This document shows positions 52,604 through 60,876 of a DNA stretch of 64,000 nt, piece after piece. The stretch's first letter is position 1. Every line of letters begins with the position of its first letter. The notes under the pieces are model-generated. The model did not search any database, was not told the DNA's origin, and saw only the letters and a program-made list of their open reading frames with translations. The DNA comes from Mesobacillus sp. AQ2 (GTDB lineage: Bacteria > Bacillota > Bacilli > Bacillales > Cytobacillaceae). The DNA is taken from contig NZ_CP126080.1 in assembly GCF_030122805.1 (NCBI RefSeq), forward strand, positions 563,001 through 627,000, read 5' to 3'. The position numbers and the translations under genes are program-made.

Positions 52604-52990
52604 AATAATGTTTTCTATGACTTTATTAAAGTCCTTCTTTACTTCATGCTCCCATATCCTCATTACACTCCAACCGTTTTTAATGTAATAATCAGTTATT
52701 TCTTTGTCCCTGTTGGTATTCCGTTCAAGTTTCTTTTTCCAAAAATCAGTATTGGTTTTCGGCATATTTCCATGAAGGGGGCAGGCGTGCCAGAAGCATG
52801 AGTCAATAAATATTACAATTTTATATTTTTTTATTGCAATGTCAGGTTTCCCTTTTAAATCCTTTACATTTCTTCTGAACCGTACACCCTCTCTCCAGAG
52901 CTCTTTAGTAATGGTATTTTCCATCATTGAAACAGATTTGATTGCTCTCATATTTTTGCTCCGGATTTCTTTCGAAAATTTATCGGCCAT
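52562..52990 (-). CDS. vsr: very short patch repair endonuclease Vsr
   Basis: A 142-residue PD-(D/E)xK-like nuclease that nicks next to T:G mismatches made by deamination of 5-methylcytosine. Family features are clear: SKNMRAIKSVSMMENTITKE, FRRNVKDLKGKPDIAI with the catalytic Asp, and IFIDSCFWHACPLHG with the zinc/active-site residues, then NGWSVMRIWEHEV. ATG at 52990 follows GGAGGG. Its presence beside two C5 methyltransferases is the expected repair partner. Confidence 0.93.
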   Translation of the reverse strand: MADKFSKEIRSKNMRAIKSVSMMENTITKELWREGVRFRRNVKDLKGKPDIAIKKYKIVIFIDSCFWHACPLHGNMPKTNTDFWKKKLERNTNRDKEITDYYIKNGWSVMRIWEHEVKKDFNKVIENIISFIGDKKHPRRKS

Positions 52991-53375
52991 ATTCACCCTC
53001 CATAAAACAACTCAGTTACTATTTCCTATTTCCTTTTTGATAAAAAGATAAACCGAGGATACAAGTGGTTTCACTTCCTCAAAGGGTATGCATTAATAAT
53101 TGATGCAGGAATGCAAGAGTCGAAGTAGCTTCTGCTTTTAATGGTTTTAAGTGTTTTTTTATGTAAGTTTCCAAGTTGGGGGAAAGATGTGAAAAAACCT
53201 CTATGTAACAAATAGAAGAATTATAAGAAAAAAGCCAGCACAAAAAGCTGTCTTAGGAGTGAGCATTTATGATTAATTTAATCAATCGAGAAAATTTTGT
53301 GAAACGCTATCTTATTTTAAATACACTTTGTTTTTCCACTGGCTTTTGAAAAAGTAGGATACTTAGTAAATGGTT
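52991..53375. other. intergenic region with possible integrase N-terminal remnant
   Basis: A frame at 53269-53349 with AGGAG upstream codes for MINLINRENFVKRYLILN and a few more residues, similar to the opening of Bacillus phage-type integrases. It is bracketed by inverted AAAAGCCAG (53230) and CTGGCTTTT (53339). No intact gene is present. Confidence 0.35.
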
Positions 53376-53561
53376 TTATTTATCTGTATTTTTTACTATA
53401 TTTATGTTCTTTCCAAAATCATAAGGTTGACTGTAATAAACTTTACCACATGATAGGCATTCAACGTCACACAATCTATCATATTTAATTCTGTCTTTGA
53501 TATTTTCGGGATATTCTTCAATTCGTATAACTGATAATAGTCCTCCACATATACAGCGCAT
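53376..53561 (-). CDS. small zinc-ribbon protein
   Basis: A 61-residue protein with two Cys pairs, MRCICGG at the N terminus and CLSCGKVYYSQP in the middle, fitting a four-Cys zinc ribbon. It resembles short zinc-binding domains of YgiT-like antitoxins, but no toxin gene is next to it. The start follows GGTGG. Confidence 0.6.
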   Translation of the reverse strand: MRCICGGLLSVIRIEEYPENIKDRIKYDRLCDVECLSCGKVYYSQPYDFGKNINIVKNTDK

Positions 53562-53714
53562 TTTTCACCACCCTAAAAATTTTTTTGTATTTTTATTTTA
53601 CCACTATTATAAAGTCTTTCAAAAATCACCTAACATATTCTAATTTTCACCGTTTAGGATTTAGTTTTGTAATTGTAATCGCAAATAACAATAATAGTAT
53701 AGATGCTAAAACTC

Positions 53715-54425
53715 TTTATAAAATTATTGAGTGTTTTGCTTTTGCGGGGTACTCACAGTTTGGTTCTTTGAAGGAGTTTAATAATCCCAGGATTGGGAGG
53801 GTTCTGAAGGCAAATTATGAGGAGTACGAGGAGATGGGATTTTCTCGTTCCACTTTTAGAAGGATGATCTTGAAGGCAAGTGAAATTGGCATTTTCACTG
53901 TATATGAAACTGCGCGAAAGAACCGCTCGCAGTCTAGCATTCTGTATGTTTTCAATCGATTTCCCGATGAATGAACCACCGGGAGGCGCTCAATTGAGCC
54001 ACCAATATAAAGTTTTCATTCCTACTAAAACTAACATAAAAACAATAAACGTGAAGAAGAGGCTGCTGAATAACAATATTCCGAAATCCCAGAGGCTAAA
54101 CACCTTGCTGAAAAAACACCGGAAGAGCATCTTTTGGTCAGCGACTGAGTTCCAAGTGACTTCATCAATCTTGTAAAACTCTTTTACCCGATCGTAAAAT
54201 CGATCGGAGAATTTCAGCGGATGAGCATGGTCGTTGCCTACCACAACAACTATAAAAAAGAAACAGATCTCCTGTTATCACTGTCTCTTGACTCCTACAG
54301 ACAGCTGGTCTGAAACTGAAATTGTAGGTGGAAGTGAAGAATCGATTGCTTATTTTACCGGGAATCTAAATAAGAAATTTGAGGAACGTTATTTTGAAGT
54401 GCTTCATCGGCAAACGGTTAGTGGA
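53715..54425 (+). pseudogene. broken copy A of the HTH repeat gene
   Basis: Similar throughout to the intact gene at 59823: YSQFGSLKEFNNP, then FSRSTFRRMILKASEIGIFT, VYETARKNRSQSS, and farther on SDFINLVKLFYP and NNYKKETDLLLSLSLDSY in other frames. An internal segment of about 120 bases is deleted, the frame shifts at RFPDE, and further stops follow. Clearly non-functional. Confidence 0.8.
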
Positions 54426-54570
54426 ACTATACTTTCTGTCCTATGTTGAGTGGGAATCGAAAAAGGTTTATTTATAAATCAAACAAGACTCAATATTCAT
54501 TATTATCCCTTTATATGGTATATTATAGGTAAATAGATAGAACCTATGTTCCTGTTAGGGAGTGCCGCAG

Positions 54571-55986
54571 ATGTTCGAAAAAAAGCGACGAGCACATTGT
54601 AAAAAGAATGTTGAACTGAGTAAAGCTAAACGAGAAGCATTAAACGAAAAGTTCTTAGCTCATATTAAAACAAGTACAAGAGAAAATGAACAGGTTATTA
54701 AAGAAGAAAATAAGGAAAAACACTTAATTAAGGAGTTCCGCAACCAGTTAAGAAAGGTCAAAAAAGAAATTGAAGCCCAAAATAAGCTTATTGCCGATTT
54801 GAAGAAAGAAAATCGGATAATAAAGCAAAAGAATGGTTCATTGAAAAAGGAAAACTGGCAGCTACAGGAAGCAATTAATCATTTTACAAAGGAATATGAA
54901 TTTGAAAAAAAAGAATTACATAATAAGCTTAAAAACGAGTTCAACCGAACAAAAGGAATGCAAAAACAACTAGACATACTAAAAAAGGAGCGTTCGAGAA
55001 AACTCAAGGGGGTTGAAAAGCAAATCGCATTTGCAAGACAAGTAGAACTGCTTAAAGAAACTAACACGGATCTTAAACGGAAGCTTGATAACTATGATTC
55101 ATTGGTTAAACAAGAGCAAGGTGACTATAAGGAGGAGATAGTAAAACTACAGAAGGAGCTTAACCGATACAAAGTCTTGGAAAACAAGTTAAGGAACAAC
55201 CCGGAGGCTTTGTTTAAATACCTTCACCAAATGATAAATCCCACACATTTACCTTATTTCCTTAATCTCCTGGAGCAGTACATAACCCAGGGGAATTTAA
55301 AATATTTTTACCGAGAAGGGCAAAATGTCTTTTATACATTCATGAGGAGAGTAAGTTTGCTTGGCTACCATTCCAAGAAAATGGCAACTAGTCCCTTCGT
55401 TATAAGAAACCCTAAAAACAGTAGTGAAAAAGATAGGCTTGGTTATCTTACAAAGGAAGATGGTGAATGGAGGTTTTTAGACTTAACCAGTACTTCCGAA
55501 ACAAAAGAATTACCTGTCAGGAATATAGCTAATATAAATGCGGATGACTCGGAGTTACCGGTAAGAGCAATTGTATTTGAAGGGATTGCAGAAATAACCC
55601 GTGTGTATTCCAGGCACGAATTTAATCCGGAGAATAGTGGCCAAAAGAATATTAGCAAAAAGGTTACTAAACGAAAGAATTTTCATCCCTTTGGTAACTT
55701 TAAAGTTTTAATAGTTGGCTCAAGACAAATGAATGACTATAAGAACCGTCTTGAGAAGCATGGGTGTATTGTCGAAATCCATAACCCTTATGAAGAAGGC
55801 TTTGAGCTTTTTAAGGGCAAGATTAGCAGGGCAGAGATAATCCTGGTTTGTGAACGACACGTGCCCCATAACATGTGGGATTATATAGATAGACAGCAAC
55901 CATTTGTAAGTGTCTTAAAGAATGATAGTTCAGATTTAATTGCTACATATGCTTACATAACATTGCAAAGATGTGAGTTAATTTAA
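54571..55986 (+). CDS. coiled-coil protein with C-terminal DUF2325 domain
   Basis: A 471-residue protein. Residues 1-210 are a long, Lys/Glu-rich coiled coil (LRKVKKEIEAQNKLIADLKK), residues 215-360 an unfamiliar region (LPYFLNLLEQYITQGNLKYF), and residues about 375-470 a DUF2325 domain (NFKVLIVGSRQMNDYKNRLE, ISRAEIILVCERHVPHNMW), a Rossmann-like fold common in Bacillaceae. ATG follows GGGAG. It is followed by a cyclic-phosphate receiver protein and bracketed by copies of the HTH repeat gene, so it looks like island cargo, possibly an antiphage or RNA-related sensor. Confidence 0.75.
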   Translation: MFEKKRRAHCKKNVELSKAKREALNEKFLAHIKTSTRENEQVIKEENKEKHLIKEFRNQLRKVKKEIEAQNKLIADLKKENRIIKQKNGSLKKENWQLQEAINHFTKEYEFEKKELHNKLKNEFNRTKGMQKQLDILKKERSRKLKGVEKQIAFARQVELLKETNTDLKRKLDNYDSLVKQEQGDYKEEIVKLQKELNRYKVLENKLRNNPEALFKYLHQMINPTHLPYFLNLLEQYITQGNLKYFYREGQNVFYTFMRRVSLLGYHSKKMATSPFVIRNPKNSSEKDRLGYLTKEDGEWRFLDLTSTSETKELPVRNIANINADDSELPVRAIVFEGIAEITRVYSRHEFNPENSGQKNISKKVTKRKNFHPFGNFKVLIVGSRQMNDYKNRLEKHGCIVEIHNPYEEGFELFKGKISRAEIILVCERHVPHNMWDYIDRQQPFVSVLKNDSSDLIATYAYITLQRCELI

Positions 55987-56096
55987 AATAATCTTCTTCA
56001 TGAAATGTCACTTACAAATGGAATTTGTTTTTAGTAAACAAAGAGACTGTCCATCAAAGAGCTATCATACAAAAAAATATTATGGAGTTTACATTC

Positions 56097-56462
56097 ATGA
56101 ATGATGAAAAAATTAATCTTTATGTTGACGACTTAAGGGATTGTCCTAAAGGATTTATAGTTGCGCGAAATACAGATGAAGCCACTTATTTTCTTGAGAA
56201 TTACAAGATACACATACTTTCTCTTGATCACGATTTAGGAGAAGATGATAATGGGAATCTATTGCCAACTGGCTATGATTTAGTGAAATATTTCTGTGAA
56301 AAAGGATTGCGAGCTGACAAAATATATTTGCACACAGATAACGGTGTTGGACGTGATAATATGTATTATACACTTAAGGCTGCTCAACGGAGAGGGTTTA
56401 TTGAAAGTGACATAGAGATCTATCATTATTCAATAACACCGAATAGATATTCTGGAAATTAG
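56097..56462 (+). CDS. cyclic-phosphate-processing receiver (cREC)-like protein
   Basis: A 121-residue receiver-fold protein with acidic patches LYVDDLRDCPKGF and LSLDHDLGEDDNG and the later YLHTDNGVGRDNMYYTLK, matching the cyclic-phosphate-processing receiver family predicted (Burroughs and Aravind) to act on 2,3-cyclic phosphate RNA ends in RNA repair or conflict systems. No HTH or kinase partner is attached. It follows the coiled-coil DUF2325 gene by 110 bases in the same direction. The function is inferred from the family only. Confidence 0.75.
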   Translation: MNDEKINLYVDDLRDCPKGFIVARNTDEATYFLENYKIHILSLDHDLGEDDNGNLLPTGYDLVKYFCEKGLRADKIYLHTDNGVGRDNMYYTLKAAQRRGFIESDIEIYHYSITPNRYSGN

Positions 56463-56465
56463 TAC

Positions 56466-57190
56466 TAAGTCGAAATAAAATGTTAAGATGTCAAAACGAA
56501 CCTAAAGGTTAACTAGACGTTGGCAATTATAGCATTAGGGTATGATAAAGATTTAAAAAATAAAAAGAGAACGATAAGCAGTTCAAACCGCTTATCGTAT
56601 TTTTTGCCTGAACCAACAAACTTTCCTTTAAGTGCTCCTATCTAATTGTTCACAAAACCTTAACGGTATTTTTACTGTATATGAAACTGCGCGTAAGAAC
56701 GGCTCACAGTCTAGCAACCTGTATGTATTCAATCGCTTCCCGATGAATGAACTACCGGATGGCGACTAATTGAGCCAGCAATATAAAGCTATCATTCCTT
56801 CTGAAAAAGACATAAAAAAGAATAATAAATGTTGCTTAAGAACAATCACTCGAAATTCAGGGGTTAAAGCCAGTGTTGAAATAGCACCGGAAGAGCATCT
56901 TTTTGTCATTGACCGGGTTCCGAGCGATTTCGTCAATCTTGTAAAATACTTCTACCCAGCTGCAAAGTCGATCGAGGAATTCTGGCGGATGAGCAAGGTC
57001 ACTGCCTACCGGAACAACAATGAACAAAAAGCAGATCTCTTGTTATCCGTATCCCTTGACTCCTTCAAACATCTGGTCCAGAAGTTGAAGACAAAGGTGG
57101 AAGTGAAGAATCCCCTATTTTACGGGGATCCTGTAGAAGAAATTTCAGGAGCGCTATTTTGGAGATTTATTACATGCAAGTTTGTTAAAT
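56466..57190 (+). pseudogene. broken copy B of the HTH repeat gene with its upstream region
   Basis: The segment copies the upstream region of the intact gene (from AAGTCGAAA and the ACGATAAGC hairpin at 56571 to TTCACAAAAC) and then jumps by deletion to the middle of the gene (GTATTTTTACTGTATATGAA). It continues NLYVFNRFPMNELPD, a stop, DFVNLVKYFYPAAKSIEEF and SVSLDSFKHLVQKLK, and ends with a frameshift and TAG before KKFQERYFGDLL. Clearly dead. Confidence 0.85.
56571..56605 (+). terminator. duplicated terminator hairpin, copy B
   Basis: ACGATAAGC pairs with GCTTATCGT, then ATTTTTTG; it also ends the upstream cREC transcript. An identical stem is at 59655. Confidence 0.8.
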
Positions 57191-57206
57191 TAAACCAAAG
57201 TTTTTT

Positions 57207-57290
57207 TGGGACAAAAGGGTGGGGCGGTTCCAATGTCTCGTGAATAGTGAAAATATGCTTTTTGACAGTGAAATCGTCCCTCGGTCTCAG
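57207..57290. repeat. REP-like element
   Basis: GGGACAAAAGGGTGGGGCGG followed by TTCCAATGTCTCGTG, then ATCGTCCCTCGGTCTCAG: two diverged GGGAC/GTCTC pieces just downstream of pseudogene copy B. Confidence 0.6.
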
Positions 57291-57418
57291 AAGCATAAAA
57301 AAATTCTATGTTTTGTAACAGACACCATACTAGTTGGAAATATAGACTAGTAAAATAATGGAATGGTATATTATAGTAAAAAATATAATTAATTTTATTT
57401 AAGGAGATACTTCACACT

Positions 57419-59356
57419 ATGAAGCTGAAAAAAGTGGTTATTAATAAATATAAAAGTTTTATAACTGAGCAAGTTGTAGATATAGAAAGTAGTATCACAC
57501 GATTAGTTGGAAAGAATGAATCCGGTAAAACCTCCTTTTTAGAAGCACTTGCAAAATTCAACTATTTTGAAAGCGACCCTACGTTCGAATTTAATGATAC
57601 ATTTGATTTTCCCAAGAATGAGTGGAAAAACTTTCAAAAATCAGGGGAAGATGTAGAAGTTGTAAAATGCACTTTCTTGTTAGATGAAGAGCTGATAGAA
57701 AAAATAAACGATGATATTGGGGAAGGAGTATTATCGTCCAAAGAAGTTAGTTATGGAGTTAAATATAAAAATGGTAACACCTTCTACCTTGCAGCAAATG
57801 AAAAAAAATATATTTCTACTTTGCTTCAAAAATATGATTTTGCTGAAGAATTAATGAAAGAATTAGATCGGGCTAATACAGTAAGAGAATTGATTGAACT
57901 GTGTAAACAAAATGAAGACGCCAATTCTTTATTAGCGTATCTTAATGAAACTATTATTCCGAATGCATTCGATTGGAAGAATCTTATACAAGGATATGTT
58001 GCTAAACATTATATTAAACCTAACTTGCCGAAATTTTGGTATTTCGATGAGTATTATTCTATTCCTTCTCGTATTAGCCTTAATAAGATGATAAATGAAC
58101 AAACAGATGCAGAATTTACTAAAGAGGAATTTAATACTGCAAAGGCACTATTCGAGCTTGCAAACATTGATATTGATGAACTAAAAGATGCTGATAGCTT
58201 TGAAGCTTTTATATCTGAATTAGAAGCGACATCAAATGCTATAACAGATGAGTTTTTGGAATATTGGACAACTAATACTAACCTTGAAATAAAGTTTGAA
58301 ATTGAGCCGTTAATTCAGAAAAATGGTAATAATCAAATCGTGAGAGAAGATAAAATTTTAAATATTAGAATTAGAAATACCAAACACCGTGTATCTTTGC
58401 CGCTGAAGAATCGTAGTAAAGGATTTATATGGTTTTTTTCATTTTTAGTTTGGTTCAGTAAAATACAAAATGCAAATAATGGGAAATATATATTGTTACT
58501 TGATGAGCCGGGATTAAACCTCCATGCTTCCGCCCAGGGGGACCTTTTAAAATTTATTGAAGAAAAATTGTCGAATAACTATCAGGTGATCTATACAACA
58601 CATTCCCCCTTTATGATAGATACAACTAGACTTCATGAGGTGCGAACGGTATTTGATTCTATGGATCCAAAGAAGGGCAGCCTAATATCTGATGCTATTG
58701 AGGAAAAAGATTCTGATACATTATTCCCATTACAAGCTGCGTTAGGCTATGACATTGCTCAAAATCTATATATGTCAAAAAATAACTTACTAGTAGAAGG
58801 ACCTGCTGATTTATTATATATAACTGTCATGTCCGGAGTACTTGAATCTAATGGTCGAGTTGGACTAGCAAACAATATAACAATTGTTCCGGTAGGTGGA
58901 CTTGATAAAGTGTCGTCATTTATATCTTTATTAAGAGGAAGTAAATTAAATGTGGTTTGTTTATTGGATTCATTTACCGACCAAAAGGGGAAGAAAAAGG
59001 TCGAGGATTTAATTATGCATAGAATCATAAAAGAAAAAAATATTAGGTTCTTCGATGAGTTCTCAAGCATTGAAGGTAATTATTCAGATATAGAAGATTT
59101 ATTTGAAAAAGAAGAATATATCAAGTTTTTCAACCTTGCTTTTCATGAATATGATGATATAAAAAATGAACATTTGGATCCTAATACCAGTCAAATAATA
59201 AAACAAATAAATAAAGTAATCGGTAAAACTAGGTTTAACCATTACCGCCCTGCTTATAAACTAACTCAATTAGGTGTTAGTACCAACGATTTTTCCGGTG
59301 AAACATTGGATAGGTTTGAAAACATGTTTAAGGAAATTAATAAATTATTCCTTTAA
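57419..59356 (+). CDS. OLD-family nuclease (AAA ATPase plus TOPRIM)
   Basis: A 645-residue single-chain overcoming-lysogenization-defect-type protein. The ABC ATPase half has Walker A VGKNESGKTSFLEA (residues 30-40), Walker B YILLLDEPGLNLHASAQGDL and switch VIYTTHSPFMIDTTRL. The C-terminal TOPRIM half has the catalytic Glu in LLVEGPADLLYI (about residue 457), GGLDKVSSF and the acidic LLDSFTD. No UvrD-like helicase (GajB) follows, so it fits class 1 OLD rather than Gabija. ATG follows AAGGAGA. A phage-defence role is likely. Confidence 0.88.
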   Translation: MKLKKVVINKYKSFITEQVVDIESSITRLVGKNESGKTSFLEALAKFNYFESDPTFEFNDTFDFPKNEWKNFQKSGEDVEVVKCTFLLDEELIEKINDDIGEGVLSSKEVSYGVKYKNGNTFYLAANEKKYISTLLQKYDFAEELMKELDRANTVRELIELCKQNEDANSLLAYLNETIIPNAFDWKNLIQGYVAKHYIKPNLPKFWYFDEYYSIPSRISLNKMINEQTDAEFTKEEFNTAKALFELANIDIDELKDADSFEAFISELEATSNAITDEFLEYWTTNTNLEIKFEIEPLIQKNGNNQIVREDKILNIRIRNTKHRVSLPLKNRSKGFIWFFSFLVWFSKIQNANNGKYILLLDEPGLNLHASAQGDLLKFIEEKLSNNYQVIYTTHSPFMIDTTRLHEVRTVFDSMDPKKGSLISDAIEEKDSDTLFPLQAALGYDIAQNLYMSKNNLLVEGPADLLYITVMSGVLESNGRVGLANNITIVPVGGLDKVSSFISLLRGSKLNVVCLLDSFTDQKGKKKVEDLIMHRIIKEKNIRFFDEFSSIEGNYSDIEDLFEKEEYIKFFNLAFHEYDDIKNEHLDPNTSQIIKQINKVIGKTRFNHYRPAYKLTQLGVSTNDFSGETLDRFENMFKEINKLFL

Positions 59357-59525
59357 CCCTTGCCAATTCAATTATGCGGCTCATCATTAATTTGGAGGAC
59401 CGCATGCTTCATATTTTTGTTTTATATACTAATAGTATAAATTTTATAGTGTAAGCTAACTTAAACGAAGCGTACGGAATTATAATATATAAGGCATGAA
59501 ATTAAAGCACAACTTCATAGAGGCC

Positions 59526-59558
59526 AATGAGACATTGGGACGGGTCCAGTGTCTCATT
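59526..59558. repeat. REP-like hairpin
   Basis: AATGAGACA pairs with TGTCTCATT and contains TTGGGACGGGTCCAG. It lies at the left edge of the duplicated HTH-gene segment. Confidence 0.75.
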
Positions 59559-59654
59559 CAGAAGTCGAAACAAAATGTTGAATTGATAAATGGCTATAGG
59601 TTGAACTAGTCGGTAGCACAAGTGCATGATTTAATATTTTAATATCCAAAGAGT

Positions 59655-59690
59655 ACGATAAGCTGTTCACACTGCTTATCGTATTTTTTT
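59655..59690 (+). terminator. duplicated terminator hairpin, copy C
   Basis: ACGATAAGC pairs with GCTTATCGT, then ATTTTTTT, 130 bases upstream of the intact HTH gene. Confidence 0.8.
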
Positions 59691-59822
59691 GCCCGAACCA
59701 GCAAACTTTCCTGTAAAAGCTCCTATCTAACTGTTCACAAAACCGCCTTAATCCCTCCCATCCCATCCTGTCCTTTCCACCCTTTCATCCATATATAAAG
59801 GGTGAAAGGGTGGTGCATTAGC

Positions 59823-60650
59823 ATGACAATTAAATCGGCGGTTATTGAGAGTTTTGCGGAGTATTCACAGTTTGGTTCGTTGAAGGAGTTTAACAATCAT
59901 TTTGAAATGTGGATGGCGGATAAGAAGCGTTTTTTCAGTAAGGGTGAGTTGATTGGTTTGAAGCGGCTGGCTTGTTTTGCTGCGAAGGTTCCTGGGGTGG
60001 CGAATGCCAAGATCGGGACAGTCCTCAAGGCGATTTATGAGGAGCATGGGGAGATGGGGATTTCCCGTTCTACTTTTAAAAGGATGCTCCTGAAGGCTAG
60101 TGGGATTGGTATTTTTACTGTATATGAAACTGCTCGTAAGAATGGCACACAGTCTAGCAATCTGTATGTATTCAATCGTTTCCCGATGAATGAACTACCG
60201 GATGGCGGTCAATTGAGCCACCAATATAAAACTATCATTCCTTATGAAACTCACATTAAAAAGAATAATAAACGTGAAGAAAAGGCTGCTGAAGAACAAT
60301 TATCCGAAATCACAGTGGTAAAACCCGTTGCTGAACAAGTACTGGAAGAATATCTTTTTGTCAGTGACCGGGTTCCAAGCGATTTCGTCAATCTTGTAAA
60401 ATACTTTTACCCAGCTGCGAAGTCAATAGAAGAATTCTGGCGGATGAGCTTGGTTGCTGCGTACTGTAACAACTATGAAAAAGACACGGATTTTCTGTTA
60501 TCCGTGTCCCTTGACTCTTTTAAACAGCTCGTCCGGAAGCTGAAGTCAAAAGTGGAGGTGAAGAATCCGATTGCTTATTTTACCGGGATTTTGAATAGGA
60601 AGTTCCAGAAACGTTATTTTGAGGAGCTTTATGATATGCAGGTTGGTTAA
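59823..60650 (+). CDS. HTH repeat gene, intact copy C (replication-initiator-like)
   Basis: A 275-residue protein. Residues 1-110 look like a winged-helix DNA-binding region (LIGLKRLACFAAKVPGVANA, GEMGISRSTFKRMLLKASGI, VYETARKNGTQSSNLYVFNR) similar in layout to plasmid or phage replication initiators; the rest is helical with SDFVNLVKYFYPAAKSIEEF and ends in YFTGILNRKFQKRYFEEL. ATG at 59823 follows GGGTGGTG. Two dead copies lie at 53.7 and 56.5 kb, always next to cargo genes. Function unknown. Confidence 0.75.
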   Translation: MTIKSAVIESFAEYSQFGSLKEFNNHFEMWMADKKRFFSKGELIGLKRLACFAAKVPGVANAKIGTVLKAIYEEHGEMGISRSTFKRMLLKASGIGIFTVYETARKNGTQSSNLYVFNRFPMNELPDGGQLSHQYKTIIPYETHIKKNNKREEKAAEEQLSEITVVKPVAEQVLEEYLFVSDRVPSDFVNLVKYFYPAAKSIEEFWRMSLVAAYCNNYEKDTDFLLSVSLDSFKQLVRKLKSKVEVKNPIAYFTGILNRKFQKRYFEELYDMQVG

Positions 60651-60876
60651 ATAGGCCACAGTTTCTTCGCAGGATAATCTGTGGTAAATAAAGGTATACA
60701 TAAAGATGATTCGTCAATTTTTTCCAAAATCTGATATAATATTTGACATAAACTATACGATCAAATGGCAAGGGGAATTTATTTCACTTTTAAAGATCCT
60801 TGGCATTTCCGGTTCTTTCGATGCGTATTTATGAAACGCGGGATATTAGAACATCGCAATAGAAAGAGGTTTTAAA

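Noticed and set aside
57419..60650. Gabija system (GajA plus GajB)
   Set aside because: The gene after the OLD-type protein is the HTH repeat gene, with no helicase motifs, so the GajB partner is absent.
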